From: Marinobacter sp. ATCH36
GTDB lineage: Bacteria; Pseudomonadota; Gammaproteobacteria; Pseudomonadales; Oleiphilaceae
Assembly: GCF_023555055.1 (NCBI RefSeq)
Contig: NZ_JAMJPL010000003.1
Span: 124,001 to 188,000, forward strand
DNA length: 64,000 nucleotides
Direction of reading: 5' to 3'
Every line of letters begins with the position of its first letter. Position 1 is the stretch's first letter. Below the pieces are notes generated by a model. The model worked only from the letters and a program-made list of their open reading frames with translations. It made no database searches and had not been told where the DNA came from. The position numbers and the translations under genes are program-made. Shown here piece after piece: positions 25,907 through 33,143 of the stretch.

Positions 25907-26775
25907 CAATCGATGATTCCGATCTGCTTGCCAACAACCCTGATCGGATCGTAGGCGTCGTTCGAGACCGGGATAAAGCCACTGCGGGGAAAACTCTCCA
26001 GAAGGGCGGGATCGTCCATCGCCAGCAGCGCTTCCTGAACACGCTGTGAGAATCCTTCACCGAATCGTTCGTTAACGTCGCCGCGGATGGTCCATTGGTA
26101 GTTGGGATAGGAAGGCGTTGTCCAGATGACTTTTACGGCATCCGTATCAATATTGTTGTTTTCCATTTCCTTGTCCCAGACCGAGAAGTTGATTGCACCA
26201 ACGTCATAGGTGCCGGCCTCAACAAGGCGAAGCGTGCGGGTATGGTTGCCGCTGAAGCCAACGCGGGCAAACACATCTTCAGGGCTCTCTCCGAATGCTT
26301 CCCGAATGTAGTATTCCGGAATCAGGCGGCCGGATGTGGAGCCCTTGGAGCCGAAGGTGAAGGTCTTGTCGCGAAGCTCGTCCGACAGGTTTTCCATTTC
26401 ATCAAGGCCGGTGCTTTTATGGGCAATGATGTGAGAATAGAATGCCGTGTCCTCAACACCCTGGGCGATCGCTTCCGAACCAGGGACCAGCTCACGGGCC
26501 TGGACGCCTGACAATCCGCCGAACCAGGCCAGTTGCACCTGATTGTTCCGGAACGCAGAAATAGCCGCTGCGTAGGATTTTACAGGGATGTAGCGAACGT
26601 CTACATCGAGCTCGCCAGACAGGTAGTCGGCAATACCCTTGAAGCGTTCCACCAACTTGGTCTCGTCCTCATCCGGTATGGCGGTGAATACGAGGGTTTG
26701 GGCCGAAGCCGTGGCGGAAGCAATAAACACCAGTAAGCTGGCTGCAGCCAATTTCCGTATCAGATTCAGTAGCAT
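25906..26775 (-). CDS. PhnD-family periplasmic binding protein, putative selenium oxyanion importer
   Basis: A 289-residue exported binding protein with a signal peptide (about residues 1-25, ending ASAQ). PhnD-fold features are TLVFTAIPDEDETKLVERF, YIPVKSYAAAISAFRNNQVQLAWFGGLSGVQA, FTFGSKGSTSGRLIPEYYI and the late GAINFSVWDKE. Within the phosphate/phosphite/phosphonate superfamily one clade is known to travel with selD and the SenB-like glycosyltransferase, and is annotated as putative selenate-binding. Gene position here matches that clade. The ligand is inferred from context; no experiment or residue signature settles selenate, selenite or an organic selenium form. Confidence 0.88.
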   Translation of the reverse strand: MLLNLIRKLAAASLLVFIASATASAQTLVFTAIPDEDETKLVERFKGIADYLSGELDVDVRYIPVKSYAAAISAFRNNQVQLAWFGGLSGVQARELVPGSEAIAQGVEDTAFYSHIIAHKSTGLDEMENLSDELRDKTFTFGSKGSTSGRLIPEYYIREAFGESPEDVFARVGFSGNHTRTLRLVEAGTYDVGAINFSVWDKEMENNNIDTDAVKVIWTTPSYPNYQWTIRGDVNERFGEGFSQRVQEALLAMDDPALLESFPRSGFIPVSNDAYDPIRVVGKQIGIID

Positions 26776-26920
26776 TGCAATTTCCTTGTGTTTGTTTGTG
26801 GATCAAGCGGGTCAGGATAACGCGATTTACCTGAACTCTGAACAGCTATACGATTCAGTCGACTAAACAGGTTATGCATATCCATCAAAAACCAGAAAAA
26901 TTTTCCGGAGCCATGCATTC
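26776..26920. promoter_or_regulatory. Divergent promoter region of the selenium locus
   Basis: This 145-bp AT-richer gap separates the leftward importer operon from senB and must hold both promoters. GGAG at 26907-26910 lies ten bases before the senB ATG. A three-codon frame (ATG at 26913) ends in a TGA overlapping the senB start. No recognised operator was found. Confidence 0.5.
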
Positions 26921-27895
26921 ATGAACATCACGATAATCACGCCTGCACCGCCCGGTTCCAGGGCAGGCAATCGGGCGACGGCAGAGCGCTGGAAGCAGTT
27001 GCTTGAAGCTGCCGGGCACCGCACGAACCTGGTTACGGAGTACCATGGAGAACCCTGCGACCTGTTTATCGCGCTGCACGCGTGGAGAAGCCATGAGCCC
27101 GTTGTGCGCTTCCGGAAACAGCATCCGGACACCCCGCTCATTGTTGTGCTCACTGGCACCGATATATACGACCATCAACACCGTTTTCCCGCAGTTACCC
27201 ATGAGTCGATGACGCTCGCTGACTGCCTGGTTGGTCTTCATCACAGGGTCAGCCTGGACATTCCTGAACGTTTTACCAGTAAATTGATGACGGTGTTCCA
27301 GTCCGCGGACAAGCCTGCGAAAGCGGCAGACCCGAAAAAGGGCTTTGATATTTGTGTTATCGGGCACCTCCGCGACGAGAAAGACCCACTTCGTGCAGCT
27401 CTTGCGGCCAGACAATTGCCCGGGACCTCCATCATTCATGTGATCAACGCCGGCAAAGCTCACACTCCGGAATGGGAACACAAAGCCCGGACTGAACAGC
27501 AGGCAAATCCGCGCTTTGAATGGCTCGGGGAAATAGACAAGCCCGCTATCCATCAGCTGATGAAACGCTGTCGAGCGATGGTGATCAGCTCGGTGATGGA
27601 GGGTGGTGCCAATGTTGTCTCTGAGGCCTGCCGCGCGGGTCTTCCAGTTATCGCTTCAGACATCTCCGGCAATATTGGCCTTCTGGGCGATGATTATCCG
27701 GGCTACTTCCCCGTGGGTGATGACACAGAACTTGCCATATTGTTACAGCGAGCGGAACAATCCCCCGATTTTCTGGGGGTTCTGGAAAGTCGCGTGAATC
27801 ATCTGGCCAGCCGCTTCACCCCGCAATCGGAGCAGGCTTCAATACTGGCAGCCATTGAAAGGGCAGTGGCCGGACGCGCCGGTCTCAATCCCTGA
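26921..27895 (+). CDS. senB: SenB-like selenosugar synthase (TIGR04348-type glycosyltransferase)
   Basis: A 324-residue GT-B-fold glycosyltransferase. SenB joins selenophosphate to a UDP-sugar, making a carbon-selenium bond in a selenosugar, the first committed step towards selenoneine. Features fitting the family are the start ITIITPAPPGSRAGNRATAERW, VVLTGTDIYDHQ, and the C-terminal nucleotide-sugar region SSVMEGGANVVSEACRAGLPVIASDISGN (about residues 225-253). Its partner SelD is encoded convergently with an 11-base overlap, and a selenium-type importer diverges from it. No senA is seen nearby, so the sugar's fate is unknown. Naming rests on remembered family features, not on a search. Confidence 0.85.
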   Translation: MNITIITPAPPGSRAGNRATAERWKQLLEAAGHRTNLVTEYHGEPCDLFIALHAWRSHEPVVRFRKQHPDTPLIVVLTGTDIYDHQHRFPAVTHESMTLADCLVGLHHRVSLDIPERFTSKLMTVFQSADKPAKAADPKKGFDICVIGHLRDEKDPLRAALAARQLPGTSIIHVINAGKAHTPEWEHKARTEQQANPRFEWLGEIDKPAIHQLMKRCRAMVISSVMEGGANVVSEACRAGLPVIASDISGNIGLLGDDYPGYFPVGDDTELAILLQRAEQSPDFLGVLESRVNHLASRFTPQSEQASILAAIERAVAGRAGLNP

Positions 27896-30161
27896 GGGTG
27901 ATCGGTTCTATCGGCCCGCTTTCGTCCTGTGGCAACACCCTGCCAATAATTGCTGTATGGGGATACCCCAACGCCTTGAGCTCGCTGACGCAGGCTTCGG
28001 CCTGATCGGCCGGTACACTGGCCAGTAAACCGCCTGCAGTCTGGGGGTCAAAGATCAGCGGATAGCGGGGGTGGCTGACCCATTTCTCCTGGTCCCGGAT
28101 GCCGCGCCTCAAGCGGATATTGGCGGGCTGCAGGGAGCTGAGAATACCGGCCGCCGCGGTTTCCTCTGCGCCGGGCAGGATTGGAATGGCTCCAAGATCC
28201 AGCTCTGCGTCCACACCGGATGGCCGCGTCATTTCCACCAGATGCCCGAGCAGGCCAAAACCGGTGACATCGGTACAGGCTTTCGAACCATGCCGGCGAA
28301 GGCATTGGGCGGCATCTTTATTGGACTGCACCATGGATGCCAGCGCTGCATCAATCCAGCGACCCTTGGCTTCCAGCTTTGCGTGGGCGGCAAACAGAGT
28401 TCCGGTACCGATGGGCTTGGTCAGGATGAGCACATCGCCGGCTCGCAGGCCGCCTTTGCTCATAACTTCTTCCGGATCGATCAGGCCATTCACCGCAAAG
28501 CCCAGTGCCAGTTCACGGCCTTCGCCGGTATGGCCACCCACCAGTGCACAACCAGCTTCGTTCAGTACTTCCACGGCGCCCGACATCATCTGGTAAACGA
28601 CATCCTCCACCTTGGACTCGATACCATAGGGAACGGTTGCGACGGCGGTAGCACTCTGGGCTTCAGCGCCCATGGCGAATACATCGCCCAGTGCGTGGTT
28701 AGCGGCAACACGGCCAAACACGTAGGGGTCGTCAATAAACGCCCGGAAGAAGTCGACGGTATGCACCACCGCTTTACCGGGAGGCACGGTCAATACCGCG
28801 GCGTCGTCTGGTGCGTGCAAGCCAATCAGAATGTCGTCCCGCTCAATGGGGCGCAGCTCACCCAGCGCCCTGGATAGCACTGTGCTGCCCACTTTTGCGC
28901 CACAGCCACCACAACGCATGGCCACGGCGGATATGGCCTGGGACGCTTCCTCGGCGTTCTGCGCGGCGCCAGTGTCGGGCAGGGCAGAGTTTTCTTCCAT
29001 CGCCGGAAGATCGTTGAACTTCGCCATGAAGCGCTTATCAATATGGTTTTTCCAGCGCCAGACCCACTTACCGGCAAAGGACATGTCTCCACGGGACGCC
29101 ACGGCGAATTTGTCGCCGGTGCTGATCAGGGCCAGCCACTTTTTCTGGGGAGTGAAGGGCTTTGTTGGTTTGCCCAGGGCATGACGCTTCAGATTATCCG
29201 CCAACGGCGGCCCCTGGCGCACTGCAAATACTCCGGCTTTCTCGCGCGGGTGATTGACCACATTGGCAATGTCGCCGGCTGCGAAAATGTCATCGTCGGA
29301 TTCGGCCTGCAAGGTATCCTTCACCCGGATAAACCCGCCGTCATCCAGCGCCAGGCCGGTCTCCCTGAGCCATTCCGGTCCGCCGGCCCGGGTAACCCAG
29401 AGTATTTCGTCCACAGAGAAGGTCTCGCCGCCTTCGGTCATCAGGTGGTTAGCGTCAACCTTAGACACCGGTGAGCCCAGATGTACCTTCACGCCACGAC
29501 TTGCGAGCTTTTCCTCGAATACCGCACGGACTTTGGCATTGTGGGTTGGCAGGATCTGGCTCTCTGCGTCGAACAAATGAAAATGTAACTGGTCCGGGTC
29601 ATGGCCGCGCTTTGCAAGCTCATTTCTGAGCCGGAACTGCATGGCAAGGGTGAGCTCAACGCCACCGGCGCCGGCACCGACTACCGCGACCGTCATCGGG
29701 CCTTCGTGATTTTCCAGCCTGGATAGCAGGGACAACCAGCGATTATTGAAGCCGTTGATGGGCTTCACCGGTACGGCATGTTCAGTGGCACCATTTACGT
29801 CGCCAACCCTGGGGGAAGAGCCAATATTCACGGAGAGAATATCGTAGGGAACATCCGGCCGGGACCTGCACACCACCTTTTTTCGGGCACGATCAATTCC
29901 AGAAACTTCGTCCCGATAAAAGCGTGCGCCTGCAAATTCGGCCAGTTTGCTCAAATCAATGTGGACGTCGTCATAGGAATAGTGCCCGGCTACGTAGCCA
30001 GGCAACATGCCGGAGTAGGGTGTATGGGTGTCCCTGCAAATGAGAGTGAGGCGAACACCCGGTACAGGGTTCATGGCAAAACGCCTGAGAACCCCTACGT
30101 GGCTGTGCCCGCCGCCAACCAGGACAATGTCCCGTAAAACAGGCTGCTCAGATTGTTGCAT
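27885..30161 (-). CDS. selD: Flavin-dependent oxidoreductase fused to selenide, water dikinase (SelD/SenC)
   Basis: A 758-residue fusion. Residues about 1-385 form a pyridine-nucleotide-disulfide oxidoreductase like NDH-2 or sulfide:quinone reductase (FAD motif VLVGGGHSHVGVL, second dinucleotide motif VAVVGAGAGGVEL, and IFAAGDIANV). Residues about 410-758 form SelD, which makes selenophosphate from selenide and ATP. The catalytic Cys and Lys are C420 and K423 in CGGCGAK; the second Cys of the E. coli GCGCK motif is Ala here, a non-essential position. Also seen are DFFRAFIDDPYVFGRVAANHALGDVFAMG and GGHTGEG. The flavin part may generate selenide for the kinase. ATG at 30161 shares one base with the upstream stop. 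Confidence 0.93.
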   Translation of the reverse strand: MQQSEQPVLRDIVLVGGGHSHVGVLRRFAMNPVPGVRLTLICRDTHTPYSGMLPGYVAGHYSYDDVHIDLSKLAEFAGARFYRDEVSGIDRARKKVVCRSRPDVPYDILSVNIGSSPRVGDVNGATEHAVPVKPINGFNNRWLSLLSRLENHEGPMTVAVVGAGAGGVELTLAMQFRLRNELAKRGHDPDQLHFHLFDAESQILPTHNAKVRAVFEEKLASRGVKVHLGSPVSKVDANHLMTEGGETFSVDEILWVTRAGGPEWLRETGLALDDGGFIRVKDTLQAESDDDIFAAGDIANVVNHPREKAGVFAVRQGPPLADNLKRHALGKPTKPFTPQKKWLALISTGDKFAVASRGDMSFAGKWVWRWKNHIDKRFMAKFNDLPAMEENSALPDTGAAQNAEEASQAISAVAMRCGGCGAKVGSTVLSRALGELRPIERDDILIGLHAPDDAAVLTVPPGKAVVHTVDFFRAFIDDPYVFGRVAANHALGDVFAMGAEAQSATAVATVPYGIESKVEDVVYQMMSGAVEVLNEAGCALVGGHTGEGRELALGFAVNGLIDPEEVMSKGGLRAGDVLILTKPIGTGTLFAAHAKLEAKGRWIDAALASMVQSNKDAAQCLRRHGSKACTDVTGFGLLGHLVEMTRPSGVDAELDLGAIPILPGAEETAAAGILSSLQPANIRLRRGIRDQEKWVSHPRYPLIFDPQTAGGLLASVPADQAEACVSELKALGYPHTAIIGRVLPQDESGPIEPITLRD

Positions 30162-30841
30162 CAAATAACTTTCTTGGCTTCATCGCTGAAGGTACTGAAG
30201 CCCTTCACTTTGGAAAATGCCTGCAGTTTTTCCTGATCGTCTGCAGACGGGTTGGCGATCTGGTCAACCGAGGTAATGCCCGCCTCTTTCAGTTTGCGGG
30301 CAGTGGCCGGTCCGATGCCCTTGACCTGTGTCAGATCGCTTTTATCTTTGGGCTTTGGTGCGGCAGGCTTTCTGGGGGCCGCCGCTTTTTTGGGAGCAGC
30401 CTTCTTGGAAGCCGTTTTTGCGGCAGCAGCCGGGCCTTTGCTCGTGGTGGCTGCCTTGGGCTTGGCGGCCTTTTTCGCTTTAGCTGGCTTTTTGGCAGCG
30501 GGCTTTTTCGCCGTTGGTTTAATGCCCGCGGCTTTCTTGGCGTCGGCCTTGGCTTGCTTGCTGGAAATGCCAAGGCGATCCAGAATGTTGTTCTGCAATT
30601 CGTGAAACTCTCCCAGACGACGCTCATATTCTTCGCTGAAGCGCTTCATTTCACGATCACGAAGTTCATCGAGTTCTTTGAGCAGTTTGCGAACCGGTTC
30701 CTGGACCTGGTTCTGAACGCCATCGAACTGTTTGATGGCATCATCGATCAGCTTTTCAATTCGCGACGATGTCTTGTCAAATTCCTTGTTCACTTTCTTT
30801 ACCACTTTATCGACATTTTGGTTTTTGGCTTTCTTGGCCAT
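30161..30841 (-). CDS. Histone H1-like Lys/Ala-rich protein with C-terminal helix-hairpin-helix domain
   Basis: A 226-residue protein in three parts. A charged coiled-coil region (about residues 1-90) shares the look of phasin/apolipoprotein-like helices. A low-complexity Lys-Ala-Pro tract follows (about 95-165, resembling histone H1 and AlgP-type tails). The C-terminal helix-hairpin-helix domain (about 168-226) holds LTQVKGIGPATARKLKEAGI. The tail and HhH suggest DNA binding; the N-terminal helices may oligomerise. The stop overlaps the selD start (TGATG), so selD is coupled to it. Whether it has any selenium role is unknown. AAGGAG precedes the ATG. Confidence 0.75.
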   Translation of the reverse strand: MAKKAKNQNVDKVVKKVNKEFDKTSSRIEKLIDDAIKQFDGVQNQVQEPVRKLLKELDELRDREMKRFSEEYERRLGEFHELQNNILDRLGISSKQAKADAKKAAGIKPTAKKPAAKKPAKAKKAAKPKAATTSKGPAAAAKTASKKAAPKKAAAPRKPAAPKPKDKSDLTQVKGIGPATARKLKEAGITSVDQIANPSADDQEKLQAFSKVKGFSTFSDEAKKVI

Positions 30842-30889
30842 CAGGATTGTCTCCTTACAGTGCGGATTGAATGGTGAGCACGGGTGATT

Positions 30890-31288
30890 TCAGGCCATTT
30901 GCCGGAGGCTCGAGGCAGGCCCGGGTGAACGCCTGGATTTCAGTAACTGCTTTTTCGTCACCACATCCCGTATTCGCTTGAGCTTGTCTGATAAAGCACG
31001 GGAGGTCTGATCGTTGATTCGAACAAAATCAATAGAATAGAAGAAGTTGCTACAGTGCTTTCTTCGTTCGGTGACCAGGCCGGATATGCCATCGGCCCGG
31101 ATATTATCAAAAGGCATTTCCATAATGAGATCGAGTACTACCGTATCACCCGGATTGAACACTTTGTCGGTTTTCATCACGCAGCCAAAGTTATCCAGCT
31201 CGAACAACGCAGCTTCAACCCGTTCACGCCGGAACAGGCCGCGTTTAACGTGAAATTGTGCAACAAGGTCTGGTAGTGCTTCGTTCAT
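30890..31288 (-). CDS. PilZ-like domain protein, degenerate
   Basis: A 132-residue protein with the layout of a PilZ c-di-GMP receptor. It has a basic start (FHVKRGLFRRERVEAALFELDNFGCVMKTD), a hydrophobic strand set (NPGDTVVLDLIMEMPF) and a closing strand (NFFYSIDFVRIND). The second PilZ motif, usually D/NxSxxG, reads ELDNFGC, so ligand binding may be lost or altered. The C terminus is basic and probably disordered. It lies 48 bases downstream of the HhH protein's start region on the same strand, but each has its own ribosome site. Confidence 0.6.
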   Translation of the reverse strand: MNEALPDLVAQFHVKRGLFRRERVEAALFELDNFGCVMKTDKVFNPGDTVVLDLIMEMPFDNIRADGISGLVTERRKHCSNFFYSIDFVRINDQTSRALSDKLKRIRDVVTKKQLLKSRRSPGPASSLRQMA

Positions 31289-31396
31289 TTACGAGTAATC
31301 CCTGGTTTGTTCCGGGAAGCGACCTGAAAGTACATGGTTAAACAATAGCCACACTCAGGCTGTTTGGCAACGTGCTCAGTGTCATACGATAGAGCC

Positions 31397-31422
31397 CTCA
31401 GACAGTTCTTCAACTGTCTGAG
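31397..31422 (-). terminator. Perfect 11-bp hairpin spanning the stop codon of the GNAT-nitrilase gene
   Basis: CTCAGACAGTT (31397-31407) pairs with AACTGTCTGAG (31412-31422) around a four-base loop. The TGA stop (31412-31410) falls at the loop edge, so the stem includes the last codons. No T-run follows on the minus strand, so classic termination is doubtful; it may protect the 3' end or weakly stop readthrough. Confidence 0.45.
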
Positions 31423-32957
31423 TTATTTTCGTCTTTGTTTATCGTATTGAGCGCGTATATATCCGTACGGCGGTCTTTCAGGTTTGTCACAGAGCCTTCG
31501 TTACGCACCAGCTTGAGTTTCTCAAGATCCATGTCCGAGAACATGATCATCTCCGTGTTCGGAGTCGTTTCCGCCATTACCGCATCGTGTGGAAACGCAA
31601 AGTCAGACGGAGAAAACACGGAGGACTGGGCATATTGCACATCAAGGTTTTCCACCTTCGGCAGGTTACCGACACTGCCGGTGATCACCACATAGCACTC
31701 GTTTTCAACAGCTCGTGCCTGGGCACAGAGACGAACCCGCAAATAACCGTTTTTGGTGTCCGTCCAGAACGGCACCATGATAATGTCAACGTCATCACTG
31801 GCGGCCAGGCGCCCGAGTTCCGGGAACTCGATGTCGTAACAGACCATGATGGCAACCCGTCCGGCATCGGTTTCGAACACCTGAAACTTTTCACCGCCCT
31901 CAATCACCCAGTCGCGTCGCTCGTGAGGCGTGATATGGATTTTGCGCTGCTCGTCCACGCGTCCGTCCCGATGACACAGGTAGGACACGTTGTAGACCCG
32001 GTCATTTTCCAGCAATGGCATGGAGCCGGTGATGATATTGATGTTGTAGCTTACCGCCATTTCCGACATCTGGTTGCGGAACTGCTCGGTAAAGCCCGCC
32101 AGAAAACGGATTGCCCGGGTCTGGTCCATCTGATCTGTCAGGCCCATTAAAGGCGCGTTGAAGAACTCGGGAAAAATCGCAAAGTCGCTCTTATAATCGG
32201 ACAGCGCGTCGACGAAATACTCCACCTGTTCGAGTACTTCGTCCACGGAGGTGAATTCCCGCATCTGCCACTGAACAGCACCCAGTCGTACCTGGGTTTT
32301 CTTCACGCCCAGAACCGGTGAGGGCGGGGTGTAGAGAATGTTCCTCCACTCCAACAGGGTGGCGTATCCCTGGGACTTTTCGTCTTCCGGCAGATATTTG
32401 TGCATCAGCCGTGTGACCTGGAAGTCGTTAGACAGCTGGAAGCTGAGTATCGGGTCGTAGATGTCCTTACGGTCCACCCTCAGGATGTACTCTTCCGGGG
32501 AGTACTGTTCAGAGTACTTGTGATACCCCGGAATCCGGCCACCCGCCAGAATGGCCCGCAGGTTCATTGAGCGACAAAGTTCCTTACGGGCTTCATAGAG
32601 CCGGCGCCCAAGGCGATATCCACGGTAATCCGGATGGATAAACACATCCAGCCCGTACAGGGAGTCACCATTGGGGTTATGCCAGAGTTTCTCGTTACGC
32701 AGAATCAAATCGTCGTAGGTATGGGGGTTGCTGAAACGCTCGTACTTGACGCTGACAGTCAGTGCCACTGCGATCAGCTCGCCGGATTCCTCAATACAGA
32801 TCTGGCCGTCCGGGAACTGCTCAACCAGCGCTTTGATGGTTTCCTCTGGCCAGGCACCACCGATGTCGTCGTAAACCCTGTCCATCAGTCTCTGGAGCTG
32901 TGGATAGTCATCATTGGTGAGGTTACGGAGATTGAGATGCAGTTCTTCGTGGGCCAT
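31410..32957 (-). CDS. GNAT acetyltransferase fused to carbon-nitrogen hydrolase
   Basis: A 515-residue two-domain protein. Residues about 1-200 form a GNAT N-acetyltransferase (LNLRNLTNDDYPQLQRLMD, then FIHPDYRGYRLGRRLYEARKELC with the acetyl-CoA loop RGYRLGRRL). Residues about 222-495 form a nitrilase-superfamily amidohydrolase with its catalytic triad visible: Glu in FAIFPEFFNAP, Lys in QRKIHITPHE and Cys in MVCYDIEFPE. Such fusions are widespread in bacteria but have no agreed substrate; a coupled acyl-transfer and deamidation on an amino compound is plausible. The ATG at 32957 is the natural start. Confidence 0.92.
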   Translation of the reverse strand: MAHEELHLNLRNLTNDDYPQLQRLMDRVYDDIGGAWPEETIKALVEQFPDGQICIEESGELIAVALTVSVKYERFSNPHTYDDLILRNEKLWHNPNGDSLYGLDVFIHPDYRGYRLGRRLYEARKELCRSMNLRAILAGGRIPGYHKYSEQYSPEEYILRVDRKDIYDPILSFQLSNDFQVTRLMHKYLPEDEKSQGYATLLEWRNILYTPPSPVLGVKKTQVRLGAVQWQMREFTSVDEVLEQVEYFVDALSDYKSDFAIFPEFFNAPLMGLTDQMDQTRAIRFLAGFTEQFRNQMSEMAVSYNINIITGSMPLLENDRVYNVSYLCHRDGRVDEQRKIHITPHERRDWVIEGGEKFQVFETDAGRVAIMVCYDIEFPELGRLAASDDVDIIMVPFWTDTKNGYLRVRLCAQARAVENECYVVITGSVGNLPKVENLDVQYAQSSVFSPSDFAFPHDAVMAETTPNTEMIMFSDMDLEKLKLVRNEGSVTNLKDRRTDIYALNTINKDENNSDS

Positions 32958-33143
32958 ACACGGCGGCTCCGGTTGGATACAGGAAAAAGTACGCAGACAA
33001 AGTGCGTCAACTAAAGATCCTATTTTATCAGATCACGCTAAAGACTTCGCAGCAAAAGCCGAAAACAAAACTATACAGAACACAGGCTGCGAAGGTGTCA
33101 GGATCGCATCTCCTGTACAGAACGAATCAAAAGGACCCGGATA

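Noticed and set aside
25906..26775. Phosphonate or phosphite utilisation operon
   Set aside because: The transporter fold fits, but no C-P lyase, phosphonatase or phosphite dehydrogenase gene is present and selenium genes flank it, so selenium uptake explains the context better.
30430..30600. Simple-sequence repeat or CRISPR-like array in the Lys/Ala-rich coding region
   Set aside because: The repeats are codon-level Lys/Ala/Pro runs in a histone-like tail, with no regular spacer structure.
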